Below are positions 23,813 through 34,100 of a stretch of 64,000 nt of DNA, piece after piece. The notes beneath the pieces are model-generated. The model was given only the letters and a program-made list of their open reading frames with translations. It had not been told where the DNA came from and ran no database searches. The DNA is from Cladopsammia gracilis (lineage: Eukaryota > Cnidaria > Anthozoa > Scleractinia > Dendrophylliidae), in assembly GCA_022457155.1 (NCBI GenBank), contig JAJGOT010000238.1, forward strand, positions 758,501 to 822,500. Reading direction: 5' to 3'. Numbering within the stretch: the first letter of the stretch is position 1; the number at the start of each line of letters is the position of its first letter. Made by a program: the position numbers and the translations under genes.

Positions 23813-23935
23813 CTTCCCGTTCATCACAGCGCCATTTCCAATCTTCTTTGTCAGTCAAATGACGATTCGTAAAGGTAGCTTTTTTCTCTCTATTGGTTCC
23901 TCCATCTTCACAAATATGAAGGGGTTTGCCAAGTT
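23813..23935 (-). pseudogene. Module array: second-type exon, decayed copy 7
   Basis: Readable module GKPLHICEDGGTNREKKA to WKWRCDEREG with a GTTTGT donor, but no AG acceptor is present where the others have one and an in-frame TAA lies just upstream. Closest to copy 4. The 5' limit is approximate. Confidence 0.5.
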
Positions 23936-24951
23936 ATAATTCACGCATCCACAGAGATTAAAAACTTCTAATTTCTTATTCAGATGAATACAATGCGTAG
24001 CGCAACAACTGCCAAAAAGTGCTAACGCACTGCTACAGCACTAAGGCGCAATTATGACATTATATATCAGTTCTCTATATAAAAAAGTAAAACAACAACG
24101 GTTCAGACAACACTGAGTATTTCGAGTCTCTAATCTAAGTCTTCTAAGACTTAATTAAGAAGTTCATGATCGATGATTGTTTCAATGAGTGGAGTTGTGA
24201 GTCCACCAAGACATCTTTAACGCGTGCAACGGCTTTACACTAAACCGCGGGGCTGGCTATGGCATGGAAATACCGTGCACCTACATATTTTCTGGGGACA
24301 AAAATATGTCAATACCTTGGCTGAAGTCGAAACTTGAAAGTCTCAGCTATGACGTTCTATAATCATTTTATTTTCTAAAACTTACCGCAGTTTATGAAAC
24401 ACTATAAATGAACCGCTCATCTGCTCCACTAAGCTGGAAATCACCTTGAACTTTTAATTGAGATCTTTAAGAACGAACCATTGGCGCAATACTGTATGTC
24501 ATGCATTAGGGTTAATGTTAATGTGATCAAGAAGTGTAATCTTATTAAAGTGTTGACTAATACGAATCAGACTCTTTGAGTGGTCGCTTACGAGAGCTTT
24601 AAAACAAAGGAAAAGACCAGTTGGTAATTCCCAAAAGTGGTCGCGGTCTCCTACGGGAGCCGTCACTTACGAGAGCTTTTAATTACAGAGTATGAGTGAC
24701 AATTCAAAGGGGATTTCACGATGGTGGTCGTAACTAGAGCTGGTCGCTTACGAGAGTGGTCGCAAGGAGAGCTTCGACTGTAGTTTATTTCTGTATTTTA
24801 TTCATTATTTTATTCATTTAGGTAGTCTTGTAACTGTATGTATGTATTTCAAACACGGATCGATATACTTTTAAGTTGCTGATGACAACCATGTTAACGA
24901 AGTGTAATATTGAATCAGTAGTTAATAGTCAAATTAATAATTAATAATTCT
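23936..24951. other. No gene seen
   Basis: Contains GTGGTCGC(T)TACGAGAG phrases repeated at about 24581-24775 (GGTCGCTTACGAGAG several times), part of an interspersed repeat. Nothing coding. Confidence 0.4.
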
Positions 24952-25384
24952 TCAGAAAAGAGCTCTTAGATTACTGTACTTTGCAGACTGGCATGATCAT
25001 GCAATTCCTTTATTTCTCGAAGCTAACGTGCTTCCAATAACTTTTCTTTATTATGAGTCCGTATCAACCTTAATGCATGATATCAATTATGATAAAGCCC
25101 CAGCAAACATGCTCAATTTATTTCAGAAAACGTCTAATATTCACTCATACAATACACGATCGTCTACATCTGGAAAATTCTATGTTAAATGTTCCAGACT
25201 AGAAATACTAAACAATTCTTTCTCTCGGCTCGGAGTAAAGCTGTGGAATAAGATACCCCGCTATATAACGGATCTTCCTGAGAATGCTTTCAAAAGAGCT
25301 CTCCGCAAATTGCTATTCAATATTTTAGAAAAGGAGGATGACTATATTCAAAACTCCATGATTATTAATAAAGTAAGTACATAG
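24952..25384 (+). pseudogene. LINE reverse transcriptase C-terminus
   Basis: Starts QKRALRLLYFADWHDHAIPL; later HSYNTRSS, SFSRLGVKLWNKIP and FKRALRKLLFNIL, the usual tail of Jockey/CR1-type LINE proteins after the polymerase. Frame intact to TAG; the rest of the protein is missing. Confidence 0.85.
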
Positions 25385-25662
25385 ATACACTTACTATAGT
25401 CAGAGACTCCTTGTCTTAACCCATTTAGATCACTTAACGTGTTTTTATTCATTATTATGTGCAATCTGCAAGGCTTTTCAATAGTATAAGGTTTTTGATT
25501 TTGTAGATATCTCTATTATTCATGTACTTGTTTTGCCCCGCCCCGATTAGCTTTCCAGCTATTTGCAGGGCAAACAAATCATTCAACTCTTCCATTATTA
25601 TATTAAGAATACATTGTTGCTGTTGTTTGTTGTTGAATAAATTGTTGTTGTAAAAAAAAATT
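24952..25662 (+). mobile_element. 5'-truncated LINE, 3' end
   Basis: The last ~143 codons of a non-LTR retrotransposon polyprotein followed by a 3' UTR ending in (TTG)n-like sequence and A8 at about 25652-25660. Confidence 0.85.
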
Positions 25663-26471
25663 AAGGGTGCTCACCATGGTTTTCCCAACTTTGAACGGCT
25701 GATATTTCAAGTTTAAGCTTGGTTGGGCAAGTTACCTCACACATTTATTACAGGTTGGATGAACTTTCCAAAAGATCGAGTAGGTTTAATTGACATCCAT
25801 GTTACCATTTGTATTTTTATTTATTTATTTACTTTTTTACTCCACTTATTATTATTACAAACGTTTTTGAAGCTAACAAAAGAAAAAAATGGAGAAGGGC
25901 AAGATATAGGTAAACTAACTATATGCCCTATAACAAAATTATATTTTTAAAGAAAAAAGAGAGAACACACTACAAATAAAGAAAGGAATAGAAACATAGA
26001 AGTAATATAGCTGTTAAAACGATGTTGTATAGCTGTTACAACCGATGACGATATTGCTTTTTGCATATCAGCAATTTTCTTGACAACTAGACCTGAACTT
26101 TTAAAAACGACGAAATGTCTCTATAGTTCAAATGATATTCAAGTCTGCAAAGTTTGAAAACATTCTATAAGAGCGGTTTCGAAAAAAATTGGATTGAATA
26201 TTTCCAGCAAAAATTTAAAGATTCGCCTTATATCCTTTTAATTCGTCGATGAAAGTGTTTTCCTGACAGATTGAAAAAAAATACTTTTTTTGAAGGTTTC
26301 ATCCATCCTGTTGTAATGCTTCTAATAAATTTGAAGTTGACGTTATGGATCGAGATAGTTGGCACATCTATGCGAGGAAAATGAATCCTTTATGTCTTGC
26401 AAGTTTAACGAGGGCTATTGTATTGAGACAGTAAAACAACGTTTTGCCGGTATGACGCTTTTCGAGGATAG
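25663..26471. other. No gene seen
   Basis: AT-rich; an 'open' stretch at 26359-26480 has no support. Confidence 0.35.
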
Positions 26472-26485
26472 TATTATTGATTGTG

Positions 26486-26771
26486 GGCGGCACGGTGGTC
26501 TAGTGGTTAGCGCGTCGGACTTTCAGTGGTTCGAGCCTGGTCTCTGCCGTCGTGTTGTTTCCTTAGACAAGAAACTTTACTCCACACTGTCTCTCTCCAC
26601 CCAGGTGTATAAATGGGTACCGGCGACAAAATGCTGGGGGTAACCCTGCGATGGACTAGCATCCCATCCAGGGGGAGTAGCAATATTCCTAGTTGCTTCA
26701 TGCTACGGAAACCGGGTTAAGCTCTGGCCGTGTGGGCCATCGTGGCCCGAGTGCGACTTTATCTTACCTTT
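26486..26771 (+). mobile_element. Complete tRNA-derived SINE with 14-bp target duplication
   Basis: 286 bp flanked by TATTATTGATTGTG at 26472-26485 and 26772-26785. A box TGGTCTAGTGG near 26496 and B box GGTTCGAGCCT near 26528 indicate a tRNA-derived Pol III promoter; tail GGCCGTGTGGGCCATCGTGG. The perfect duplication points to a fairly recent insertion. Best reference for the copies at 2.5, 5.0, 9.3 and 54.5 kb. Confidence 0.95.
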
Positions 26772-26785
26772 TATTATTGATTGTG

Positions 26786-27660
26786 TCTTTGGTATCGGTT
26801 TTTCTCTTGGTGCCAGACCTTTATCTTACATGTGATTATTTGTCTTCCTTTCTGTGACTTTAATCTAAAGGGAAGTCTGAGCGATTTGTGTTCTTCAAAC
26901 AATGTGCTTATTGTCCTGCAATCGATGCCAGCTTGTACACATAAAGTGCGAAACATACTTAGCTAAACCCTATCATGGTAGCCTATGTGCAGCCGTTCCC
27001 TCCCCTCAGGAGGGTATTTCTGTAAGGTTATGTAGTTTTCCCTTTGAAGGTGGTGCTCATGAACACTAGGTAAACACAAACCATTCTCCATCTGCATTTG
27101 GTCATCTGTAGCAGGCTTCTCTCTTGACAAGTAATTTCCTGAAACACGGCTCTCGACAAACAAGTGTGAAAACCAGTGGACATCTACATTTTGGTGACCC
27201 GGTCTTCGGTCATATGGGGGTTGTGACAGGATGCATGGATTCTCGAGGTTATAACTTAGGTTATATTTATGGTATCAAATTAAAATTGGCACATACCATA
27301 TGACCCGGTTAGGGAAATATTTTGCACTTAAAGTTGCCATGGTTACTGGTCACGTGACTATGTAAAGGCCAAAATTTCTTTTGAAAACTCTCAGAGTTTT
27401 CAAAAATCTGTGCACTAAAATCGGGAAAACTTGTCCGATTTAGAATCTAAAATTTTCACAATCAATGACGTCATAAAATGGGGATTTTCAGCCTTTCGTC
27501 GAACTGATCTAAAAGATACATAATTGTCCTCACCTTACAGAGCAAAAAAAAAATGAAAGCTGTATTTCATTAACACTTATAGTTTAAGAGATATTGTCAA
27601 CATTTCATATATATATAATCTTTAATTGTGACGTCAAAATAATGAAATTTGAGATTCTAA
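26786..27660. other. No gene seen
   Basis: Contains two facing GACCCGGT/ACCGGGTCA-type words (27197 and 27302) that may be ends of an old element. Nothing coding. Confidence 0.3.
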
Positions 27661-27850
27661 GGCCCCGTCCACACGTATCCGTTTTCGTTTGAAAACGCAA
27701 GTTTCTTTCCCTTTTTCGAAATCTCTCCGTCCACACGTAGCGTTTTCGAATCGTTTTTGCCTGTCCACACGTATACGCAAAAACGACTGAAAACGCTTCA
27801 AATGCCTCTAAAGAGCATGCGCACCACTGAGTTTAGCCGAGCCTGCGAGT
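27661..27850. mobile_element. Partial MITE with GGCCCCGTCCACACGTATCC end
   Basis: Left end at 27661 followed by repeated GTCCACACGTA/CGTTTTCG words; matching right end not found. Confidence 0.5.
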
Positions 27851-27883
27851 TGTTTGTGGCTTTTCATCGCTTTCCTTTAGGAA

Positions 27884-28180
27884 GACCTTAGATAACAACG
27901 GCCTGGACCACCTCGGACGCTTTATTGAGACTTATATAACGGAGTAACTGGTTAGCTTTCAGCTGAGGTTAGGGTCAGCAGTTTATATAGTTAAATTTAG
28001 GACTTAGCAACCCGAGAAGCTAGGTGGTACAGTGGTACGGTAGGCTATGTAAGCCTAAGCGTAGCTGAGGTCACAGGTTCAATCCTGTGTGGCCATGGGG
28101 ATTTTAGATTTTCTTTTTTACACTTAAAAATAAAATTCTAAGTGTCGACATTACGTTATATAATTCTCAATGAGTGTCCA
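27884..28180 (+). mobile_element. TIR element with tRNA-like core, copy 1
   Basis: Core has GGTGGTACAGTGGTACGG, the hairpin TAGGCT/AGCCTA and a perfect T-arm-like CACAGGTTCAATCCTGTG. Ends (CCTCGGACGCTTTATTGAGA and its diverged inverse near 28160-28185) are weak inverted repeats. Confidence 0.65.
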
Positions 28181-28510
28181 TCGAGGAACACATGCTCAGA
28201 TAAGACTAAATTTTATTAATTCAAGGTTGATACGCGTCAAAACGTGTGTCTTGATTGGAAAATCCTTTTAGATCTATTTTAATGTTGCATTTAAGACTCC
28301 AAATGCGAAACATCTTTAAGCTTATTGTTGTTTATATTCGTTATTGTTATCGCTGGATTCACGCTGTTCTTGTTACGAAACGCAATCGTAACAAAGCATT
28401 ACGTCACCAAGTTTACAGCTGATGGAAGGGTTGAGCGAGTGAGTGAGTGAATTAGCCACCGTTACCGATAACCCGTTCATTATGCTTGCGCGTATTCACG
28501 GGAACACATG
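28181..28510. repeat. ~330-bp interspersed repeat (inverse of 55205-55520)
   Basis: Shares, in opposite orientation, GATTTTAACATTGCATTAAAG-like, GTTTCGCATTTGGA and CGCTGGATTCACGCTGTTCT words with the 55-kb region, and GAACGGGTTATCGGTAACGG. Confidence 0.8.
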
Positions 28511-28543
28511 TAACTGCGGGCGCCAAGCGCGTGAAGGTTAGCA

Positions 28544-28855
28544 TTAGATCCCATCCGACTAAACCACCTCAGACACCTTATTGAGACTTATATAACGGAG
28601 AAACTGGTTAGCTTTCAGTTGGTTGGGGTTAGCAGTTTATATAGTTAAATTTAGGCCTAAACAACCCGAGAAGCTAGGTGGTACTCTGGTACGGTAGGCT
28701 ATGTAAGCCTAAGCCTAGCTGAGGTCACAGGTTCAATCCTGAGTGGGGATTTTAGGTTTTCTTTTTTAGCGCTTAAAAATAAAATTCTAAGTGTCGACAT
28801 TACGTTATATAATTCTCAATAAGTGTCCGAGGTGGTTTAGGCGGATGGGATCTAA
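28544..28855 (+). mobile_element. TIR element with tRNA-like core, copy 2
   Basis: Inverted ends of about 50 bp (TTAGATCCCATCCGACTAAA left, inverse at 28836-28855). The inside carries the same tRNA-like core as 27.9 and 35.8 kb. Confidence 0.85.
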
Positions 28856-29463
28856 CGCTGACCGTGCGTAAAAATGATTGACAGTCGCCAATCTCGTCCC
28901 AGGGTCTTTTCTGCTTTTATGAAAGTCGCAGTTCAACAGGGTCAGCAGGACCCAAATTACAGGAATAACCGGCCGAACCGGGAATATCAAAATGGAAATT
29001 ATCTTTACTTTAGAAAACCCCACTGCAAAGAATTGAAAAGCGATCTCCTAAAGAAAGCTAAATTGTTACAACTTTAATAATAAATTGTATGAAACTGTTC
29101 ATAACATATCTTACATGCATTTTAATATAGCGTTAATAATGGCGAATTTACCGTTTAAAACTATATAAGACGCGACGAAAGCGAAAGAATCCTTGAAAAA
29201 CTCCATAATAAAACATCGCATACGCTCCTAACAACATTTCAAAACCGCAAGCAAATCGCCGCGAAACTACAGGTAGTTAACACTTCAGCGACGAAAAAAT
29301 ATCGCAACGAACATCGCCTGTGCATTAAAAGGCCCTTTACACTAGAAAGTTGTATGAGCTAGTAAATTGTACCAACTATAAAAGAGTATTATGCATTGAC
29401 TGGTAGAGAGGGGTTTACAGAAGAACAGAGTTGGAGCTAATAATGATGGCAGTATAAGCATGA

Positions 29464-29823
29464 GCTGCTGTTAAGGCCGGACTCAACCAAAATTTGAATG
29501 AAATTTTAGGAGGTTTAAAGATAGGGTATAAGAAAGAAAATTATTTTTGGAACACCAGCAGACAGTTGATACCCACGCAAGAGCATCCCAGGTTACTGGT
29601 GGACTATTTTGGTGTCCAAACAAAGATTCACGAGATGAGCAAAGAGTTTTTGGATTGCTTGAAACGTGAACGAGATATTCCCATTGAAGCCATGTTAAGT
29701 GGCGGAGAAATGGCGTTCAGGTTGAGTCCCGCCTTAAAAGAGGAATCAGGTAAACTGATTTGTCATGTTATGGATAGGAATGAGGAATGGTTGGATTTTC
29801 CTCGTGAAACGTGCATTGCTTAA
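29464..29823 (+). CDS. Orphan ORF or exon, unrecognised
   Basis: Open frame from after a TGA at 29461 to TAA 29821-29823; about 119 codons, no early ATG (first Met at MSKEFLDCL). Amino-acid content looks protein-like (LLVDYFGVQTKIHEMSKEFL, LSGGEMAFRLSPAL). It could be a terminal exon or gene fragment. The stop lies in the TTAA where a MITE is inserted. Confidence 0.35.
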   Translation, partial: AAVKAGLNQNLNEILGGLKIGYKKENYFWNTSRQLIPTQEHPRLLVDYFGVQTKIHEMSKEFLDCLKRERDIPIEAMLSGGEMAFRLSPALKEESGKLICHVMDRNEEWLDFPRETCIA

Positions 29824-29939
29824 AGTGCACCTAACCCCCAAATTTTTTTTTGGCTTAATCAACTCTATGTACGTTGAAAAGTTAAATAGTTAAATATTTC
29901 TTGTTTTTAACGTCGTGTTAGTGAGTTATTCTTGGTTTG

Positions 29940-29970
<31 letters not shown>

Positions 29971-30440
29971 CACCTACAAAAGAATTTTGATGAACTTCTT
30001 TTTGTTCTGGCACTAACATGGCCGCCATGGCCTTTGTCATTTGAGTCCCACAGGATTGAAGGTCACGTGATTGCAAACCATCAATAGAGATTTGAATTTA
30101 CAAAATGCTAATTAGATGACGTAAATTCGGAAATTTGCCATTATTTCTACGTCAATTAACAATACGCAGTATACAACTTAAGGAAAATCAATTTGAGAAA
30201 TACCAAATATAAACTGTGGATAGTCAATTGATTCGTAAAAAATATTACTTGGAGGTGAAAACAAGTAGTTGTATAATAAATGATTCCCGAATTTACGTCA
30301 TCTAATTAGCATTTTGTAAATTCAAATCTCTATAACTCACTAACACGACGTTAAAAACAAGAAATATTTAACTATTCAACTTTTCAACGTACATAGAGTT
30401 GATTAAGCAAAAAAAAAATTGGGGGTTAGGTGCACTTTAA
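29820..30440. mobile_element. Large palindromic TTAA MITE
   Basis: ~110-bp terminal inverted repeats (TTAAAGTGCACCTAACCCCC both ends) and inner inverted arms (AATTTACAAAATGCTAATTAG at 30096 and inverse at 30300). Flanking TTAA suggests a TTAA-targeting superfamily. No protein. Confidence 0.9.
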
Positions 30441-31029
30441 TTCCCGTGGGCCGTTATGATTTTCCGTAGTTATTAGCGTCATTTGCCGCTCCAGAAACTT
30501 CAGGGAGACTAAGCAACAGCTTTCGGCACTAGGCTTTCTGGGATCGTTTGTGTATCCAGCGTTAGTTACGATAAGCTGATGGTTTCCAAAGTCGACCATA
30601 TATTAACCAATCATAGCTCATATTGGTTACGCAAACGATCCCAGACATCTCAGTGCTAAAAGCTGGTGCTCAGTCTCCGCACAGTTTCTGGTGTGGCGAA
30701 TAATGTAAACATTTGACGTGAAAAAACTGTTTTATTTTGTGTAACATGTGATCGGAGCTTGCGAACTCAATGGGCAGCACACAATACAAGGATAAATTTT
30801 TACATTTTTTCAAGTCACAATGGCAGACCTAGCAAAACTATGGCCAAAGTTTTTCAAGTTACAATTTTTCAAGTTTCATTCTGGCTATTTTTAGTAAGAA
30901 GAGATATTAACCCTAACAAACTACAACCTAGTAACCCACATTTTGATGGTTATCGAGACAGTAAACTAATGATACTCCAATTAAGTTTCTTATATTACAA
31001 GTCTTGCTGTGTTGGCTAGCAGTAGCTAT
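30441..31029 (-). other. LIN9 3' flank, probable 3' UTR
   Basis: Downstream of the LIN9 stop. AATAAA on the minus strand at 30736-30731 is the candidate poly(A) signal. The facing GGGATCGTTTG (30540) and CAAACGATCCC (30634) words are an inverted repeat. Confidence 0.45.
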
Positions 31030-31129
31030 TTATGATGAACTGGCCGATGAAAAGGCGTGTAGATTGCCCATCTGACTCAAACCAGACTGAATGTGGGCCA
31101 CATGAATCTCTACATTGTTCTGAAAGCAG
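31030..31129 (-). CDS. LIN9: LIN9 last coding exon with stop
   Basis: 100 bp from a TTACAG acceptor to TAA at 31032-31030. Starts CFQNNVEIHVAHIQSGLSQM, identical to the vertebrate C-terminus, then ends in a serine-rich tail. Confidence 0.97.
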
Positions 31130-34100
31130 CTGTAACAAAAAATAATACAGTGATTAGCCCTTTCACTAAGTTTGTTGGTCATTCGGTCCTCGCGCCTTCA
31201 CGCAATGTTTTACTCGTCAAGCCCAAAATATGCCAAGCTCGCTAGCTCTGAAAAATCTACCGCACACGACAAAACGTTACCGAACCGACTAAACCATGGA
31301 CGCGCAACTTATATTATTTGCCCGTGATCTGTTATTAGCGCTGGTAAATCTACCACACTTACGACCAAAAACCCCTCCTTAAGTCCCCGCTAAACTTTTC
31401 AACATTGTTGGCCAACATTCAGTTTGTTTGATGGCAGCATTGATATCCATCATTTGTTAGACGGCCGGTTAGGGGTGTTGAATGTTCTAACAATGTTGAA
31501 CCAACAAATGTTGTGAAACAATATTAAGTAATGATCCGCATAAGAAGGATAGTGCGGAACGGCAATGCACGATGGAATGTCAACTTTTTTCATTATTACA
31601 ACTAGTGATCTCATTGGCCAAGATTCAACAACTGGTAAAAAGTAAAGGTTCAAGGTGCATTTAGTCTATTTTTTTTAAGGTTTCAAGTAATTCGAGACCC
31701 AATCGCACAACATGCAAGTTTTAAAAGATATTGTATTGGGGAACTTCATCAAAGAAACAAAATTATTAGCCATTGTCTTTTGCTATTCTGATTGGTTAAG
31801 CACTAACATTTCCTAAAATTTATTTGACGCAAATGGATTTCCTTTATTTTTATAATGAAATATAATTATGAACCATCAGCCCCTCTTCTATCCTTGAAAA
31901 ATCGAAGGTATTATATGTGGGAAAGAGCCAACGCCGCAGAACAATGAAGTTTACTATAGTTTTTATGTGAAGCATTACTTAAAACGTTTGGCCAGGGCAT
32001 TTCACCGGTACAGAAATGATTTCAACTCGTGTAAAACATGGACCTGTGACATATTTGCCTGTCATCTGATCCCCTTTAAGTTAGCTCACCTGATGTTCGA
32101 TGGATCAATGGTTTTCTTTATTTCATCCACAGCATCGGACAGCGATTTAAACTCAAAAGTGTTCAGGTCATTCTCAGCTAGCGACTGAAATTCAACAAGA
32201 ACCAGGAATTAATATTTACCAGACAGGTCATTTCCCAAACGCCAAACTATGAGGGACCTTCAAGTATCACAGTACGTTATGATAAAAATTGGTAGGGATA
32301 TATCAAGGCTATAAAAACGCGGTAGTCTGGTGGCGGTTAGCGTGTCACACGTTTAGTCCGAAGATCTGTTGTCTGAGCTTCTACCGTCGACTTGATTACT
32401 TAGACACATTGATTTCACATGTTCTCTCACCAAGCAGGTGTATACAGTCAAACCTGTATTAAGCGTTCCCCCTCTGTTAACCCTTTAACTCCCAAGGGTG
32501 CCAAACATCAAAATTCAACAAAAATCCCAAATTTCATTTTGTAAAATATTGAAAAATAAATAGTACCATGTAAAGGTACTACTGAAGAGGTTTCATCTGA
32601 ATGGTCACACCATAGGATTTCATCCACAGACTCAAAAGTTAAAACTACAGTACATTTCTCCATAATTGACTCTGGGAGGGAAAGGGTTAAGCGGTCAGTT
32701 GAAAAGGTCCCGGAATATTCTACCCTTAATCTTCACTGTAAAGCTGACCTCTATTTAGCGGTCGCGATCATACACTACAAAGTGTGTATTCAAAGTGCGA
32801 CTAAAACTTTCTGTAAGGTGCTGCTTTTTCAAAACCTGTATCAGCGAAACGTGTTCGCCTTATTATCGCTATTAAAAATAGCGCACAAGCCAGTTCATAT
32901 TTGTATTCGAAACTTCTTGGAGACAAAAGGGAAAAAAGAAACGAAGCTATGCCCACCAAACTAGATCTTTGGTAGCCCCCCAACCCCTAGTCCTTCTGGT
33001 TCAAGCAAACTAAAGACCTCGTAACTCTTCAACAGAGAAAAAGAGAAACTGAACGCTTAGTGCTTAGTGCTTAGTGCTTAAAGCGCATTTTTTTGTCATT
33101 TATCGGCATACCTTGATTTGAAGCATAAGAGAAGTGAGATTACTGACAATCTGAACCAACGGTTGGCTTGTGATAGAATTCCTGGAAAAGAACAAACATT
33201 ATCCGTGAAGATCATAACTAAACAAAACTAAACTTTGAAAAAATACCCTCTAATTGTCATAGACCACAGTCATTGATAAAATTCTGATTACGATATAACG
33301 TGCGTTCTGATTGGTTGGGCACTCGTTTGCATAAAACCATGTAAACATGAGTATGACGTCATGCTACATTTCATTCAACCTTGTTCCCAGGGTATCTCTT
33401 CTTCCCGTCCTGTGGACGAGAATAAGAGATACTCTGGAGACGAGGTTGCATTTCATTGGCATTTTTTTTTATAAAATAATGAAATGTAAAATGACGGTCA
33501 GAGCGGTTTTCTCTGATTGAGTGTCGAAAATAATTTTGTGATTGCTTTGGTTTGTTTTTGTACGTTTTGTAATGTCGCGCCATTTTCTCAATCAATCAAA
33601 AGCAAAACCAAAACCAATCATAACCTTCTTCACACGCGTGTTATGTTCCCGCGCTTGGCGCCGCCTACATGTATTTGCTTCGGTTTGTGATGGGTTTGTT
33701 CATTGGTGTGTCTGTGTCTGTTGTGATCGGTTTGTTCATTGGTGTGTCTGTGTCTGTTGTGATCGGTTTGTTCATTGGTGTGTCTGTGTCTGCTGTGATT
33801 GGTTTGTTCATTGGTGTGTCTGTGTCTGCTGTGATTGGTTTGTTCATTGGTGTGTCTGTGTCTGTTGTGATCGGTTTGTTCATTGGTGTGTCTGTGTCTG
33901 TTGTGATCGGTTTGTCCATTGGTGTGTCTGTGTCTGCTGTGATGGGTTTGTTCATTGGTGTGTCTGTGTCTGTTGTGATCGGTTTGTTCATTGGTGTGTC
34001 TGTGTCTGCTGTGATCGGTTTGTTCATTGGTGTGTCTGTGTCTGTTGTGATCGGTTTGTCCATTGGTGTGTCTGTGTCTGTTGTGTATGCGCTTACATAA

